From Deltaproteobacteria bacterium (lineage in GTDB: Bacteria > Desulfobacterota > Desulfuromonadia > Desulfuromonadales > Geopsychrobacteraceae), in NCBI GenBank assembly GCA_024279255.1, contig JAJRRT010000062.1, forward strand, positions 1-46,192: DNA of 46,192 nt, written 5' to 3'. The translations under genes and the position numbers were made by a program. The notes under the pieces were generated by a model. The model made no database searches. It saw nothing but the letters and a program-made list of their open reading frames with translations, and was not told where the DNA came from. Shown one piece after another: positions 45,757 to 46,192 of the stretch (the stretch's first letter is position 1; every line of letters starts with the position of its first letter).

Positions 45757-45990
45757 TCACTCCATGATCTGCAGCGAAGCCCGTTTACTTTCACGGGTCG
45801 CCTTGGCGTTGAGGAGAGTTCGCATCGCCTTGGCGTTGCGACCCTGCTTGCCGATGATCCGCCCCATATCCTCCTGGGCAGCGGCCAGCTTAACCAGAAT
45901 CGAGCCATCCTCAGCGATTTCCTCAGTAATTTCGATCTCATCAGGTTTTTCGACCAACGATTTGGCGATGTACTCGATCAGATCTTTCAT
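45757..45990 (-). CDS. khpA: KH domain RNA-binding protein KhpA
   Basis: A 77-residue single KH-domain protein. The GxxG RNA-binding loop is seen in RIIGKQGRNAKAMRTLL (GKQG). The family sits between rpsP and rimM in most bacteria and is thought to act as an RNA chaperone, in some species with KhpB. GGAGGA precedes the ATG. The gene lies 44 bases before rimM. Confidence 0.93.
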   Translation of the reverse strand: MKDLIEYIAKSLVEKPDEIEITEEIAEDGSILVKLAAAQEDMGRIIGKQGRNAKAMRTLLNAKATRESKRASLQIME

Positions 45991-46010
45991 GGGTCATCCT
46001 CCGGGTGGAT

Positions 46011-46024
46011 GGGGCCGTGGCCCC
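46011..46024 (-). promoter_or_regulatory. GC-rich hairpin between rpsP and khpA
   Basis: GGGGCC and GGCCCC pair over six bases around a two-base gap (so effectively a five-bp stem with a four-base loop). There is no T-run. It may mark a processing or attenuation point between the ribosomal protein gene and the assembly-factor genes. Confidence 0.35.
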
Positions 46025-46039
46025 GGATTCGGACCAGAT

Positions 46040-46192
46040 TCAGGCTGGTGTAGATTCTCCGCCTTTGAACTTGGCCCAGACACCGGCATCACGCAACAGA
46101 CGACGAACAGTGTCAGTTGGTTGAGCGCCCTCACCCAACCAGGCAAGAGCACGATCTTCTTTAAGATTGAGCAGCGGTTGCTCTTGGCTAGG
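46040..46192 (-). CDS. rpsP: 30S ribosomal protein bS16 (partial, C-terminal part)
   Basis: Fifty codons plus the stop are inside the window; the N-terminal part lies beyond the right edge. The visible protein contains [32 protein letters not shown], the family's C-terminal half (the segment [11 protein letters not shown] is diagnostic). It heads the rpsP-khpA-rimM-trmD-rplS operon. Its stop is 49 bases before khpA. Confidence 0.95.
   Translation of the reverse strand, partial: PSQEQPLLNLKEDRALAWLGEGAQPTDTVRRLLRDAGVWAKFKGGESTPA

Overview
The window is a gene-dense bacterial chromosome segment of about 46 kb, almost entirely housekeeping. Moderate base composition, a LpxL-type lipid A acyltransferase, a meso-diaminopimelate MurE, an NtrB/NtrC-like pair and the gene orders rpsF-rpsR-DUF2232-rplI-dnaB and rpsP-khpA-rimM-trmD-rplS-rnhB-yraN all fit a Gram-negative of the Desulfuromonadales/Geobacterales type (Desulfuromonadota, former Deltaproteobacteria). 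The species cannot be named from the sequence alone. I see no rRNA, tRNA, insertion sequence, prophage or CRISPR array.

Layout. (1) 63-3616 (+): dusB overlaps a PAS histidine kinase and is followed by a sigma-54 response regulator, the same order as the nifR3-ntrB-ntrC operon known from other proteobacteria. (2) 3631-8294 (-): rpsF-rpsR-DUF2232-rplI, an intrinsic terminator, then dnaB and a lipid A acyltransferase-family gene. (3) 8669-11978 (-): a dctP-dctQ-dctM TRAP carboxylate transporter with its own promoter, an intercistronic hairpin and a terminator. Beyond it lie a divergent EamA exporter (+) and a cobalamin-type radical SAM protein (-). (4) 14974-33168 (-): a complete canonical dcw cluster, mraZ-rsmH-ftsL-ftsI-murE-murF-mraY-murD-ftsW-murG-murC-murB-ddl-ftsQ-ftsA-ftsZ. 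It is headed by a near-consensus sigma-70 promoter and three 10-bp MraZ-like repeats, and it is followed by a highly structured non-coding stretch with a strong terminator. (5) 33231-37146: a CNNM/CorC-type CBS membrane protein (-) divergent from ligA-acyP (+), with a perfect 14-bp palindrome between them. (6) 37145-40001: a Spy/CpxP-like periplasmic protein divergent from a CpxR/CpxA-like two-component system, with an exact CpxR-type box between. (7) 40026-46192 (-): rpsP (partial)-khpA-rimM-trmD-rplS, terminator, rnhB-yraN, then nadE-rsmI.

How the genes work together: the dcw block makes lipid II precursors and the divisome. The ribosomal blocks pair ribosomal proteins with their rRNA/tRNA maturation factors. 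The Spy/CpxRA-like module is probably an envelope-stress circuit with feedback. The TRAP system probably imports a 2-oxo or hydroxy monocarboxylate. I found no exotic multi-gene system. The most interesting undescribed signals are non-coding: the multi-hairpin region after ftsZ, the ligA/CorC-like palindrome, the CpxR-type box and the hairpins in the ftsA-ftsZ and dctP-dctQ spacers.
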